Assembly: GCF_030818015.1 (NCBI RefSeq)
Contig: NZ_JAUSZX010000001.1
Span: 3,162,001 to 3,226,000, forward strand
DNA from: Arthrobacter globiformis
Lineage (GTDB): Bacteria; Actinomycetota; Actinomycetes; Actinomycetales; Micrococcaceae
DNA length: 64,000 bases
Direction of reading: 5' to 3'
A model generated the notes under the pieces. The model was not told the DNA's origin. It saw nothing but the letters and a program-made list of their open reading frames with translations, and did no database searches. A program made the translations under genes and the position numbers. Of this stretch, positions 53,000 to 61,399 are shown piece after piece (the first letter of the stretch is position 1; each line of letters begins with the position of its first letter).

Positions 53000-54058
53000 T
53001 TACTTTGGTGCGGGACGCGTACCTGAGTCTTTGCTCGATCCCGACGTTGGAACGAAGTTCCAGTCGAAAGACCCATTGTCTCGGAGTGTCATCCGAAGGA
53101 AGCCGTGAGTGTCGTTGAACCGCTTCACGATGTATGACGGATTGCTGATGAAGGAGCGGAGGCCGATACCTCCCGTGGAAACCTGGAACGCTGTGATCCC
53201 GTCACTGACGCACTGGTCAGCGTTGTTCACGGGACATGAGCGTTCGTAGTTGTGTTGTGACCCTGAGAGGGTGAACCGCACCCGGTGCTTCCACATCACG
53301 TCGATCCACGGTTTGAGTTCAGCGGACCGCCCGTGTTCGTCGGTGTCTGACGTGAAGTACGGGTCGTGGTGCACCACCGCCAGATGCTTACCTGCCGCCT
53401 GCGCGGCAGCGAGGTCCTTGTCCAGCCACGTCGTCAGCTTCTTGGCCTGTGCCGGGTTGTACCGCCAGTGCGCGGACGACAGGAAGGCGAAGTGCCATTT
53501 CCCGAAGTCCTTCGAGTACGGGGCCCCGTTCCCGATGAATCCGCGCTGCTGGTTGATCGCAGCCTTCGCGGGGGCACCGGGGCATTGGCCGTTCATGAAG
53601 TTGTCGAGGTCTTCGTTCCGTCCGGGTTGCCAGTCATGGTTGGGTGCGGACACCCAGTACAACTTGGGTTTCGTGCCACCCCAAAGCTTCGTCCAGTAGT
53701 TTACGTAGTCGGCGCAGTACCCGGTGTCGTACTGGAAGTCCCCGAGCCCCAAGAACGCGTCAATCTGGTTGGTCCGCACGAGCCTGGTGATCGCCGCACC
53801 GTTGCGCCCGGACGCGCTATTCGGTGACGATGTCTTCTCGCCGTTCATGTCTCCCACAGCAGCGATCCTCACCTCACCCGCACGTGCCGGGGTCTCGCCG
53901 GGTGACTCTGGGGATGGCGATGGCGCCGCGGCAGTCGTGGTTGGTTCCGGCGCCTGCTCTGCGGTGTTCCCACCGCCGGCGGCGAGGGACGCGGCCACGA
54001 GACCAGCGACGCCGAGGAGAACAACGGACGTTCCAGCGATAACACGATTGCGGCGCAT
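53000..54058 (-). CDS. Secreted metallophosphoesterase with atypical metal site
   Basis: The start giving MRRNRVIAGTSVVLLG has GGGAGG about 10 nt upstream. The roughly 352-residue protein has a signal peptide or N-terminal anchor (about 1-27), a Pro/Thr/Ser linker and a calcineurin-like domain: AAVGDMNG, LGLGDFQYDTG, SAPNHDW, LAVVHHDPYF and SGSQHNYERSC. In most relatives the last motif is G-H-x-H; here it is G-S-Q-H, so one metal-ligand histidine is lost, and the GNH(D/E) motif reads PNHD. Activity may be changed. It lies between two copies of a terminator-like repeat right of attR, so it may be acquired cargo. Confidence 0.82.
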   Translation of the reverse strand: MRRNRVIAGTSVVLLGVAGLVAASLAAGGGNTAEQAPEPTTTAAAPSPSPESPGETPARAGEVRIAAVGDMNGEKTSSPNSASGRNGAAITRLVRTNQIDAFLGLGDFQYDTGYCADYVNYWTKLWGGTKPKLYWVSAPNHDWQPGRNEDLDNFMNGQCPGAPAKAAINQQRGFIGNGAPYSKDFGKWHFAFLSSAHWRYNPAQAKKLTTWLDKDLAAAQAAGKHLAVVHHDPYFTSDTDEHGRSAELKPWIDVMWKHRVRFTLSGSQHNYERSCPVNNADQCVSDGITAFQVSTGGIGLRSFISNPSYIVKRFNDTHGFLRMTLRDNGSFDWNFVPTSGSSKDSGTRPAPK

Positions 54059-54450
54059 TGGGGTGCGCCCTCCCTTCGTGAGGGTGTGTACTACTTGGGC
54101 AAATTGGGGGTACGCCCGGTATGCGTACTGTCGAGTGTAGAACAAAGCCCGCACAGGCTGTCGCATTGTTTTTCTACCAAGCAGTTATGCGACTTGCGGA
54201 AGAGACCCACGAAGCAGTGGGGGCCCTTCATAGGGTGCGTTGTGATGGGTCGGACATCCTATCGATGCACAGGGCCATCATGGACACCCCGGTCTTCGGA
54301 GCGGGGCGTTTTTCTTTGCCCGGCGGAAATTGCAAAGCATGCTTACTATTGCGGGCAGACTGTGCCTATGATCGGATTGGGCGCCGGTTATTTGCGGCGA
54401 TTCGCACAGGCTGGCCCAACTTGGACCGCCGTCGAGGAAGGAACACCCGC
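54059..54450. other. Gene-free stretch left of the LapA gene, with terminator copy B
   Basis: At 54247-54318 lies a diverged copy of the segment 52574-52648: GTCGGACATCC, then CACCCCGGTCTTCGG and GTTTTTCTTTG. The stem is less perfect but keeps the UUCG loop and T tract. The rest may hold the promoters of the two divergent genes. An open frame crosses this stretch into the LapA gene but is not protein-like here. Confidence 0.6.
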
Positions 54451-54927
54451 ATGCAACACAGCCAGTCCGGCGGAAACCCCACCGATCCGGAGACGCCACG
54501 GCCTCCGAGCCCGGCGGCAGGTCAGCCAGGCGCCGCAGCGCCCCTTGACCCGACTCCGTCGGACGCGGCTGCAGGTACCGGCGCCGCGGGCCGCCATCCC
54601 GGCGCAGCCGCCATTCCGGGCTACGACGGAACTGCGTCACCGCAGCCAGGTGCGGTGGAGCCCGAGCGGCGCGTGACCCGTGCCGGGATGATCTGGGCGG
54701 CAGTGGCCTCGGCGCTGGTGGTTCTGGTGCTTCTGATCGCCTTTATCCTGCAGAACCAGGAACTCGTCCAGGTGAAGTTCTTCGGCCTGGAAGGGGCGGT
54801 GTCGCTGGGGATGTCGCTCTTCATCGCGGCAGTCGGCGGAGGTGTCCTCGTGGCCATGGCCGGCGCAGCGCGGATCATCCAGCTGCGCGCCGCTGCGCAC
54901 CGGCGCAGGGTGCAGGCCGGCCGATAG
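54451..54927 (+). CDS. LapA-domain (DUF1049) membrane protein
   Basis: The 158-residue product has a disordered Pro/Ala/Gly N terminus (about 1-75), then two hydrophobic segments (GMIWAAVASALVVLVLLIAF and SLFIAAVGGGVLVAMAGA) flanking QNQELVQVKFFGLEG, the hallmark loop of LapA-type proteins. In E. coli LapA works in envelope lipopolysaccharide assembly; in Gram-positive actinobacteria the role is unknown. The ATG follows GAAGGAA at 7 nt. Confidence 0.85.
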   Translation: MQHSQSGGNPTDPETPRPPSPAAGQPGAAAPLDPTPSDAAAGTGAAGRHPGAAAIPGYDGTASPQPGAVEPERRVTRAGMIWAAVASALVVLVLLIAFILQNQELVQVKFFGLEGAVSLGMSLFIAAVGGGVLVAMAGAARIIQLRAAAHRRRVQAGR

Positions 54928-54953
54928 CGGTAGGGCCGCAAGCCCCATGCAGG

Positions 54954-55385
54954 TCAGTCCTCCAGATACTCCTTGAGGTTGCCAAGCACCATGCCCCAAA
55001 GTTTTTCCGACTCCGCCGCCTCGCCATCACTCTTGTTGTTGCCCTGGGTGATGCTGACCCGGGTGCCCTCCGCGACGGGCTCCAGACCGTACTCCACGGT
55101 GTGGTAGTTCTCCGGCTCGTCGGGAAGTCCCGATAAAGGGCTGTAGTGGGTGATGCGCAAAAGTTCGTTGGGGCGGGCTTCCAGCACGGTCCCTTTGTCC
55201 CGATAAGACTTGCCCTGCCACTCCCCCTCAAACGTCACAGATTCACCTTCCCGCCAGGTGGATGTGACGTGCGTGCCGAGGAAGTATTCCTTGACGTCGG
55301 CGGGATCCGTCAGTGCCTTCCAAACCCGCTCCGGCTGTGCGGCGACAACAATGTTCGCCTCGGCATCCCTGAATTGGCTGACCAT
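54954..55385 (-). CDS. SRPBCC/AHSA1-like protein
   Basis: The 143-residue protein has the START-like fold pattern of the AHSA1 group: NIVVAAQPERVWKALTDPA, YFLGTHVTSTWREGESV, FEGEWQGKSY, LLRITHYSPL and the last helix LWGMVLGNLKEYLE. Such proteins bind small hydrophobic ligands; no ligand can be named. AGGAGGGG lies 5 nt before the ATG, which decides this start over the longer frame. Confidence 0.9.
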   Translation of the reverse strand: MVSQFRDAEANIVVAAQPERVWKALTDPADVKEYFLGTHVTSTWREGESVTFEGEWQGKSYRDKGTVLEARPNELLRITHYSPLSGLPDEPENYHTVEYGLEPVAEGTRVSITQGNNKSDGEAAESEKLWGMVLGNLKEYLED

Positions 55386-55464
55386 GGTTTCCCCTCCTGG
55401 CGCCACCCTACCCGCGGAAAGGCACCGAGGTAAGGGCAAATGGCGAAGGGTGTCGGACAGAGCA

Positions 55465-55494
55465 AGGTCCGGTCCCGTGTCGGGGACCGGACCT
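55465..55494 (-). terminator. Stem-loop after the sugar operon
   Basis: A perfect 12-bp stem AGGTCCGGTCCC with a 6-nt loop lies about 30 bp after the last gene of the minus-strand operon. No clear T tract follows. Confidence 0.6.
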
Positions 55495-55522
55495 CTGCTT
55501 ACGCCGGGTCCTTGCTGCGGGC

Positions 55523-56380
55523 TCAGGCGAAGGGCTGCACGAGCTCCGCGTAGCGGTCCTTCATCCTCGCCAGGACGTCGTTGCCGTCGGCGTCCCAGAT
55601 CTCCTGGTTGAAGATCTCCACTTCGATGTCGCCGGTGTAGCCCGCATCCCGGACCCAGGTGCTGATCGTGGCGAAGTCAATCACGCCGTCGCCCATCATG
55701 CCGCGGGAGAGCAGTGCGTCCGCCGCGATCGGCAGGTTGAAGTCGCACACCTGGTAGGAGGCGATCCGGTTCTCCCTGCCGGCGCGTTCAATCTGGGCTT
55801 TCAGCTCCGGGTCCCACCAGACGTGGAAGGTGTCGACGGCAACCCCCACCGCCCGGGCGTCGTACGGCGCCGCCAGCTCCAGTGCCTGCCCCAGGGTGGA
55901 GATGAGCGCGCGGTCGGCAGCGTACATCGGGTGCAGGGGTTCCAGCACCAGCCGGACGCCGTGCTCGACGGCAAACGGGACAAGGTCTTCGAGACGGTCA
56001 GCCACGCGCTCGCGGGCAGCCACGACGTCCTTCTCCCCCGGCGCCAGGCCCCCGACCACGAGGAACAATTCCTGTGTATCCAGCGCAACGGCCTCGAGGA
56101 TCGCGGCCCGGTTGTCGGCGAGCGCTGCCGCCTGCCCGTCGGCGTCCGGAGCCGTGAGGAACCCGCCGCGGCACAGCGAGGAAACCCGAAGTCCGGCGTC
56201 CTTGATCAGCTTGGCTGCCCTGTCGAGCCCGGCCTCGGCCACGATGTCCCGCCACGGCCCGATGGCGGGGATGCCTGCACGGGCGCAGCCGTCAACGGCC
56301 TCGGCTAGGGTCCACTTCTTGGTGGTAGCGCTGTTGAGGGAAAGCCGTGAAAAAGGGGACCGTTCTGAATTGAAGGTCAT
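55523..56380 (-). CDS. Sugar phosphate isomerase/epimerase family (TIM barrel)
   Basis: The 285-residue protein is a xylose-isomerase-like barrel. Expected metal ligands appear as Glu in LVLEPLHPMYA, Asp/His in VAVDTFHVWWD and Glu in IEVEIFNQEIW. It is the third gene of a LacI-controlled operon, overlapping the DUF993 gene by 4 bp (ATGA). It probably isomerises or epimerises a sugar or inositol derivative made by the upstream oxidoreductase; the substrate is unknown. Confidence 0.87.
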   Translation of the reverse strand: MTFNSERSPFSRLSLNSATTKKWTLAEAVDGCARAGIPAIGPWRDIVAEAGLDRAAKLIKDAGLRVSSLCRGGFLTAPDADGQAAALADNRAAILEAVALDTQELFLVVGGLAPGEKDVVAARERVADRLEDLVPFAVEHGVRLVLEPLHPMYAADRALISTLGQALELAAPYDARAVGVAVDTFHVWWDPELKAQIERAGRENRIASYQVCDFNLPIAADALLSRGMMGDGVIDFATISTWVRDAGYTGDIEVEIFNQEIWDADGNDVLARMKDRYAELVQPFA

Positions 56381-57591
56381 ACTCCCACTCCATTGATGCG
56401 AAGGAAATCGGACATCCGGAACGCTGCGAGGGCGGGGTCCTTCAGCAACCCGGCTTCGTCGGCCAGTTCGAAGGTCTTCGCAAGGTGCACCACGGAACGG
56501 CCCGAGTGCAGCCCGCCAACCATCTGGAATCCCGGCTGCTTGCCGTTGAGCCAGGACAGGAAGGCGATCCCTGTCTTGTAGTAGAACGTGGGGGCGCTGA
56601 AGATGTGCTTGCCCAGTTCCCGGGTGGCGTCCAGGATGGCACGCGCTTTGGCGGCATCGCCGGCGTCGTAGCTCTGCAGCGCCGCGGACGCGGCCGGATA
56701 GATTGCCGCGAAGATTCCCAGCAGGGCGTCCGAGTGGAGGGTGCCGTCGCCGTCGATCAGTTCCGGGTAGTTGAAGTCGTCGCCGGTGTAGAGGCGGACG
56801 CCCAGGGGAAGCGCTGCCCGCAGCGCGATTTCATGCGAGGCGTCCAGGAGGGAGACCTTGACTCCGTCCACCTTGTCCGCGTTCTCGCGGATGAGGGACA
56901 GGAACGTCTCGGTGGCGACGGAGACGCTGTCCGAGCCCCAGTAGCCGGCCAGTGCGGGATCGAACATGGTGCCGAGCCAGTGCAGAATGACCGGCTGGTC
57001 GGCCTCCTGGAGCAGCGTGGAGTAGACCTTCAGGTAGTCCTCGGGACCGGCCGCCACCTGGGCCAGTGCCCTGGAGGCCATGAGGATCACCTTGGGTCCG
57101 GCTTCGCTGACGACGGCGACCTGCTCGCGGTAGGCGGCGAGGACAGCCTGCAGGCCGGCTTCGCCGGACGGCAGTGTGGCGAGGTCCAGCTGGTCGGTGC
57201 CGGCGCCGCAGGACACGAGGTCCCGGACTGTCATGCCGGCCGTGGCCGTTCCGCCGGCGGAGACCACGGAGGCCGCCTCCGCGCCGGTGCGCTTGATCAG
57301 CTGCTGGGTAGCAGCCCAGTCCAGGCCCATGCCGCGCTGGGCGGTGTCCATCGCGTCGGCGACGCCCAGCCCGTAGGACCACAGCTCGTGCCGGTAGGCC
57401 AGGGTGGCCTCCCAGTCGAGCCGGGCCGGGGCGCCGGGGGTGTTGTCCGCGGTGACCTCGGGGATGACGTGGGCGGCCGCGTATGCCCGGCGGGATGTCA
57501 GCGGCGCCGTCGGTTTGGCCCAGGCGGTGGCGGAACGGAGGCGGTACTCCCGGGTTCCGCCGTCGGATGTGGGAAGGATCAGTGAAGTCAT
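56377..57591 (-). CDS. DUF993 / dihydrodipicolinate-synthase-like protein
   Basis: The 404-residue protein matches the DUF993 family, thought to have a TIM barrel like dihydrodipicolinate synthase: DWEATLAYRHELWSYGLGVA, MASRALAQVA, ILHWLGTMFDPAL, KVSLLDASHEIALR (a lysine in the Schiff-base region) and YTGDDFNYPELI. It may be an aldolase acting on a keto sugar acid, which would follow the oxidation done by the partner dehydrogenase; this is inference. It overlaps the oxidoreductase gene by 1 bp (TGATG). Confidence 0.85.
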   Translation of the reverse strand: MTSLILPTSDGGTREYRLRSATAWAKPTAPLTSRRAYAAAHVIPEVTADNTPGAPARLDWEATLAYRHELWSYGLGVADAMDTAQRGMGLDWAATQQLIKRTGAEAASVVSAGGTATAGMTVRDLVSCGAGTDQLDLATLPSGEAGLQAVLAAYREQVAVVSEAGPKVILMASRALAQVAAGPEDYLKVYSTLLQEADQPVILHWLGTMFDPALAGYWGSDSVSVATETFLSLIRENADKVDGVKVSLLDASHEIALRAALPLGVRLYTGDDFNYPELIDGDGTLHSDALLGIFAAIYPAASAALQSYDAGDAAKARAILDATRELGKHIFSAPTFYYKTGIAFLSWLNGKQPGFQMVGGLHSGRSVVHLAKTFELADEAGLLKDPALAAFRMSDFLRINGVGV

Positions 57592-58760
57592 CAGAGCGTG
57601 ATCTCCGGGATGTCGATGGTGCGGCGTTCATCGCTGGACTGCAGGCCGAGTTCGGCGAGCTGCACGCCGCGGGCGGCCGAGAGCAGCCCGAAGCGGTGTT
57701 CGCGGCCGGCGACGACGTCGCGCAGGAACTCTTCCCACTGAAGCTTGAAGCCGTTGTCCAGCTCGGCGTTGGCCGGGACTTCCTGCCACTGGCTGCGGAA
57801 CGATTCGGTGACCGGAAGATCGGGGTTCCAGACAGGCTTGGGGGTGTGGGCCCGCTGCTGGGCGACGCACTTGTTCAGGCCTGCAACTGCGGATCCGTGC
57901 GTGCCGTCAACCTGGAACTCGACCAGCTCGTCACGGTAGACGCGGACGGCCCAGGAGGAGTTGATCTGGCCGATGACCTCGTCTCCGCCAGGCGTTTCTA
58001 GCTCGAAGATGCCGTAGGAGGCGTCGTCTGCCGTTGCCTTGTATTCGGTTCCGGCCTCGTCCCACCGGGTGGGGATGTGGGTGGCGGTCTTGGCATTGAC
58101 GCTCTTGACCTTGCCGATGATGCCTTCCAGGACATAGTTCCAGTGGCAGAACATGTCCGTGGTCATTCCGCCGCCGTCTTCCTTGCGGTAGTTCCAGGAC
58201 GGGCGCTGGGCCGCCTGCACGTCGCCCTCGAAAACCCAGTAGCCGAATTCGCCGCGGATGGACAGGATCCGGCCGAAGAACCCTTCATCCACAAGGCGGC
58301 GCAGCTTGACCAGGCCGGGGAGGTACAGCTTGTCGTGCACGACTCCGGCGGTGACCCCGGCTTCCTTGCCGATGCGGGCCAGCTCGATGGCCTCCTCGAG
58401 GGTTTCCGCCGTCGGCTTCTCGGTGAAGATGTGCTTGCCGGCGCGCATGGCCTTCTTCAGGGTTGCGGCCCGCAGGCTGGTCATGGAGGCGTCGAAGACG
58501 ACGTCGACAGTGGGGTCGTTGATCACAGCGTCGAGGTCGGTGGTCCATTCCGATACTTTGTGAAGTTCAGCCAGCTCGCGGATCTTCGCTTCATTGCGAC
58601 CGACGAGGATCGGCTCGACCTGGACCTTGGTGCCGCCCTGCAGGGTGAAGCCGCCGGCGTCGCGGATCGGGAGGATGGAGCGCAGCAGGTGCTGGCGGTA
58701 GCCCATCCGGCCGGTAATGCCGTTCATGGCGATACGGATCGTCTTTGTTTCGAAGCCCAT
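57591..58760 (-). CDS. Gfo/Idh/MocA family oxidoreductase
   Basis: The 389-residue protein has an N-terminal NAD(P)-binding region (MNGITGRMGY), the family EKP motif in HIFTEKPTAETLEEA, and a C-terminal domain with GYWVFEGDVQAAQRPSWNYR and GGGMTTDMFCHWNY, which holds the catalytic Asp and His. It likely oxidises a sugar or polyol with NAD. It is the first gene of the operon; GAGGAC precedes the ATG. LacI-type operators lie upstream. Confidence 0.92.
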   Translation of the reverse strand: MGFETKTIRIAMNGITGRMGYRQHLLRSILPIRDAGGFTLQGGTKVQVEPILVGRNEAKIRELAELHKVSEWTTDLDAVINDPTVDVVFDASMTSLRAATLKKAMRAGKHIFTEKPTAETLEEAIELARIGKEAGVTAGVVHDKLYLPGLVKLRRLVDEGFFGRILSIRGEFGYWVFEGDVQAAQRPSWNYRKEDGGGMTTDMFCHWNYVLEGIIGKVKSVNAKTATHIPTRWDEAGTEYKATADDASYGIFELETPGGDEVIGQINSSWAVRVYRDELVEFQVDGTHGSAVAGLNKCVAQQRAHTPKPVWNPDLPVTESFRSQWQEVPANAELDNGFKLQWEEFLRDVVAGREHRFGLLSAARGVQLAELGLQSSDERRTIDIPEITL

Positions 58761-58767
58761 GAGTCCT

Positions 58768-58805
58768 CATTCAGTCGTGGTGGAAACATTCAGTCGTGGT
58801 GGAAA
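58768..58805. repeat. Perfect 19-bp tandem repeat in the operon leader
   Basis: CATTCAGTCGTGGTGGAAA occurs twice head to tail, just upstream of the ribosome-binding site of the oxidoreductase gene. It lies in the likely 5' untranslated region. Confidence 0.85.
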
Positions 58806-58807
58806 CC

Positions 58808-58823
58808 GGGAAAGCGCATTCCC
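58808..58823. promoter_or_regulatory. LacI-type operator 1
   Basis: GGGAAAGCGCATTCCC is nearly palindromic around a central GC step, the pattern of LacI/GalR-family operators. It lies just downstream of a possible minus-strand -10 (TATAGA, 58835-58830), where it would block the operon promoter. Confidence 0.75.
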
Positions 58824-58855
58824 ACTACTTCTATAGTGCAGAAGCGCGACCAATC

Positions 58856-58871
58856 TGGCAAGCGCTTTCCT
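58856..58871. promoter_or_regulatory. LacI-type operator 2
   Basis: GGCAAGCGCTTTCC is a palindrome around AAGCGCTT, 48 bp centre to centre from operator 1. It overlaps the region where the -35 of the regulator gene would lie if TAATGT at 58891 is its -10, suggesting autoregulation. A partial site (GAAGCGCG) sits between the two. Confidence 0.78.
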
Positions 58872-58949
58872 AACTTTTCTCCAACTGCGATAATGTGAGC
58901 ATCAGCCGAGTTTCCCGAGGCTGGGGCCTGTTGAAGAGGAGTTGCGCCT

Positions 58950-60041
58950 GTGGCTGCAAGCACGCTGACCGAAGTAGCCCGCCTGGCCGGAGTCTCCCCT
59001 GCCACCGCCAGCCGTGTCCTGAACGGTTCGGCCAGGACCCCCGGACCCGACATTACAGAGCGTGTCCGGAAGGCGGCGGACTCCCTGGGCTACATCCCCA
59101 ACGCCCAGGCTCAGGGCCTCGCCAAGTCGAGCTCCGGCCTCATCGGACTCATCGTGCACGACATTGCCGACCCCTACTTCTCGGCCATCGCCCGCGGCGT
59201 CCAGACCGCCGCCCGGCACCAGAACAAGATGGTGCTGCTGGCCACCACGGCGGGCAGCCCCGCCGACGAGCGCGCGGCCGTGGCAGCCTTTGCCGCGCGC
59301 CGGGCGGACTCGATAGTGATCGCAGGGTCGCGGTCTGCGCGGACGGCCGACAGGCAGGGCAACGCCGAACTGGCCGCCGAGCTTGACCGCTACTGCCGCA
59401 ACGGCGGCCGGGTGGGCGTGGTGGGTCACGCCGTGGTGGGCGCAGAATCCGACGCGGGCTACCACGTGGTTGAGGTTCCCAACGAGGATCTCGCTGCCGC
59501 ACTCGCCCGGGAACTGGCCGCCTCACATGCCGGGGAGTTCGTGATCATTGCCGGGCCGGAGGGGCTCCTGACCTCCGACGACCGGGTTCGCGGCTTCCAG
59601 CGAGGCCTGGCGGACGTCGGGCTGCCGCCGGCGGACGTCCTGCACACCGGATTCGACCGCACGGGCGGTTACGAGGCGGGCCTGGAGCTCGCAGCCCGCA
59701 TCGGCGCGCACGGCGGCAGCGGCGGTGCCGGTCCTGACGCCGGACGGCCCCGGCTCTGTATCTTCGCCGTCAACGACGTCATGGCGATCGGGGCCACCGC
59801 CGCGCTGCGTTCCAGGGGGCTGCGGATCCCCCGGGACGCCGCCATCGCCGGGTTTGACGACATCGAAACCCTGCGCGACTTCCGGCCGGCCCTGTCCACT
59901 GTCCGCCTGCCCCTGGAGGAGATCGGCAGGCTGGCAGTGCCCGGCACGGGTTCCGGCCAAGCGGTCGCCGCCACCGTCGCGGTTGCAGGCGAAGTAACGC
60001 TCCGCCGGAGCACCGAGCTGGCCGGCAAACCGGCTTCATAG
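58950..60041 (+). CDS. LacI-family transcriptional regulator
   Basis: The 363-residue repressor has an N-terminal helix-turn-helix (TLTEVARLAGVSPATASRVL) with hinge helix (AQAQGLAKSS) and a periplasmic-binding-protein-like ligand domain (GLIVHDIADPYFSAIARG to FDDIETLRDFRPALSTV). It starts with GTG, with GAGGAG 8 nt upstream. It diverges from the three-gene sugar operon and two operators lie between, so it almost certainly controls that operon in response to a sugar. Confidence 0.95.
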   Translation: MAASTLTEVARLAGVSPATASRVLNGSARTPGPDITERVRKAADSLGYIPNAQAQGLAKSSSGLIGLIVHDIADPYFSAIARGVQTAARHQNKMVLLATTAGSPADERAAVAAFAARRADSIVIAGSRSARTADRQGNAELAAELDRYCRNGGRVGVVGHAVVGAESDAGYHVVEVPNEDLAAALARELAASHAGEFVIIAGPEGLLTSDDRVRGFQRGLADVGLPPADVLHTGFDRTGGYEAGLELAARIGAHGGSGGAGPDAGRPRLCIFAVNDVMAIGATAALRSRGLRIPRDAAIAGFDDIETLRDFRPALSTVRLPLEEIGRLAVPGTGSGQAVAATVAVAGEVTLRRSTELAGKPAS

Positions 60042-60096
60042 CTTCAGGAAGACAGTCTCGCAGCTAGACAGTCCCCGGCAGCAAGGGAAGGCGGCC

Positions 60097-60711
60097 ATGA
60101 CAGACCCTGCACAGGAGGCAAGAGGCGGCATCACCACAGCGGCCGCTAAGTGGCCCGCCGTCGAGCAACTGTTCGGCGTCCGCGGTGAGCCCTCACGCTG
60201 CTGGTGCCGGTTCTTTGCCCTGCCGGGTGCCAGCTTTGCTGCCACCCCGCCCGCTGACCGCAAGGCACAGCTGAAAGACAAGTTCGACGGCGGCGGGCCG
60301 GCACCGGGTGTCCTGGCATACCGCGGCGGTTCCGCCGTCGGCTGGTGTGCAGTGGAGCCGCGGCAGTGCTACCCGCGCATCCTCCGTTCCCAGGTGTTCA
60401 AGGCGGCCGGCGCGGCAGTCACCGACGACGGCAGCGGCGCTGGGAGCGTGTGGTCGGTGAGCTGTTTCGTCGTTGCTCCCGGCCACCGGCGCAGCGGTGT
60501 GGCCGCAGCCCTGCTCGCTGCCGCCGTCGACCACGCGCGCGCCAATGGTGCCGCCGCTGTGGAGGGGTATCCGGTGGATCCCGGGCAACGGCCGAAGGCC
60601 GGGCCACCGGATCTCTACCAGGGCACGCTCGGGCTGTTCCTGGCCGCCGGGTTTGAGGTGGTCAGTGCCGCTGTTCCCGGCCGCGCCGTTGTACGGCTGC
60701 AGGTGGGATGA
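60097..60711 (+). CDS. GNAT-family N-acetyltransferase
   Basis: The 204-residue protein has the acetyl-CoA-binding motif A region SCFVVAPGHRRSGVAAALLAAAV and the C-terminal GLFLAAGFEVV. The N terminus contains SRCWCRFFALPG, a Cys-rich stretch seen in one actinobacterial GNAT subgroup. The acceptor is unknown. It ends 9 bp before the AlkD-like gene, so the two are probably co-transcribed. Confidence 0.87.
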   Translation: MTDPAQEARGGITTAAAKWPAVEQLFGVRGEPSRCWCRFFALPGASFAATPPADRKAQLKDKFDGGGPAPGVLAYRGGSAVGWCAVEPRQCYPRILRSQVFKAAGAAVTDDGSGAGSVWSVSCFVVAPGHRRSGVAAALLAAAVDHARANGAAAVEGYPVDPGQRPKAGPPDLYQGTLGLFLAAGFEVVSAAVPGRAVVRLQVG

Positions 60712-60720
60712 CGCGGCAGC

Positions 60721-61398
60721 ATGGCAAATGAAGCGGTGCTGGCGTTGATTCGCTCAGAACTGCGGGCGGCGGCAGACCCTATCCGCGGCGCCGCCGCGCA
60801 GGCCTACATGAAGTCCGCAACGCCATCCCTGGGCGTCCCCGTGCCGGAGGTGCGCAGGATAGCCAAGGCCGTGGCCGCTGCGCAGCCCTTTGTAACCGCC
60901 GACGATTTGCGGTCAACGGTGCTTGTCCTGTGGCGTGAAGCCCGCTACCGCGAGGAACGCTACGCGGCGATTGACCTGACCGGGCTGCGGAGCGTGGCCG
61001 GAGACCCGCGGATGCTTCCGGTGTATGAGGAGATCATCCGAACGGGCTCATCCTGGGACTATGTGGACGGGGTGGCCCATCGGATCGGCGCACTGCTCAA
61101 GGCCCACCGGGAGGAACTAACCCGCGTACTGCTCCAGTGGAGCGTCGATCCCGACCTCTGGATCCGGCGGGCGTCGATTACGGCCCAGCTGGGAGCCAAA
61201 ATCCAGACGGACACCGGCCTGCTCACTGCCGTCATCGAGGCGAACATGGCCGACAAGGAATTCTTTATCCGCAAGGCCATCGGGTGGGCGTTGCGTGAGT
61301 ACGCCAAAACCGATCCCGAATGGGTCCTGGAGTTCGTGACACGGAACGGCCCGTCGCTCAGCCCGCTCTCGCGCAGGGAAGCCCTGAAAAACCTTTAG
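60721..61398 (+). CDS. DNA alkylation repair protein (AlkD type)
   Basis: The 225-residue protein is built of helical repeats as in AlkD glycosylases, which remove N3- and N7-alkylated purines. Recognisable segments are YMKSATPSLGVPVPEVRRIAK, LWREARYREERYAAIDL, SSWDYVDGVAHRIG, LWIRRASITAQLG and KEFFIRKAIGWALREYAKTDP. The Asp in WDYVD fits the catalytic aspartate of AlkD. It converges with mptB. Confidence 0.92.
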   Translation: MANEAVLALIRSELRAAADPIRGAAAQAYMKSATPSLGVPVPEVRRIAKAVAAAQPFVTADDLRSTVLVLWREARYREERYAAIDLTGLRSVAGDPRMLPVYEEIIRTGSSWDYVDGVAHRIGALLKAHREELTRVLLQWSVDPDLWIRRASITAQLGAKIQTDTGLLTAVIEANMADKEFFIRKAIGWALREYAKTDPEWVLEFVTRNGPSLSPLSRREALKNL

Positions 61399-61399
61399 G

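Noticed and set aside
52636..53118. 160-codon plus-strand frame overlapping the phosphoesterase end
   Set aside because: It overlaps a well-supported gene on the other strand and has no recognisable sequence.
54121..54450. 110-residue N-terminal extension of the LapA protein
   Set aside because: It reads through a terminator-like repeat; the ATG at 54451 has a good ribosome site and gives a family-like length.
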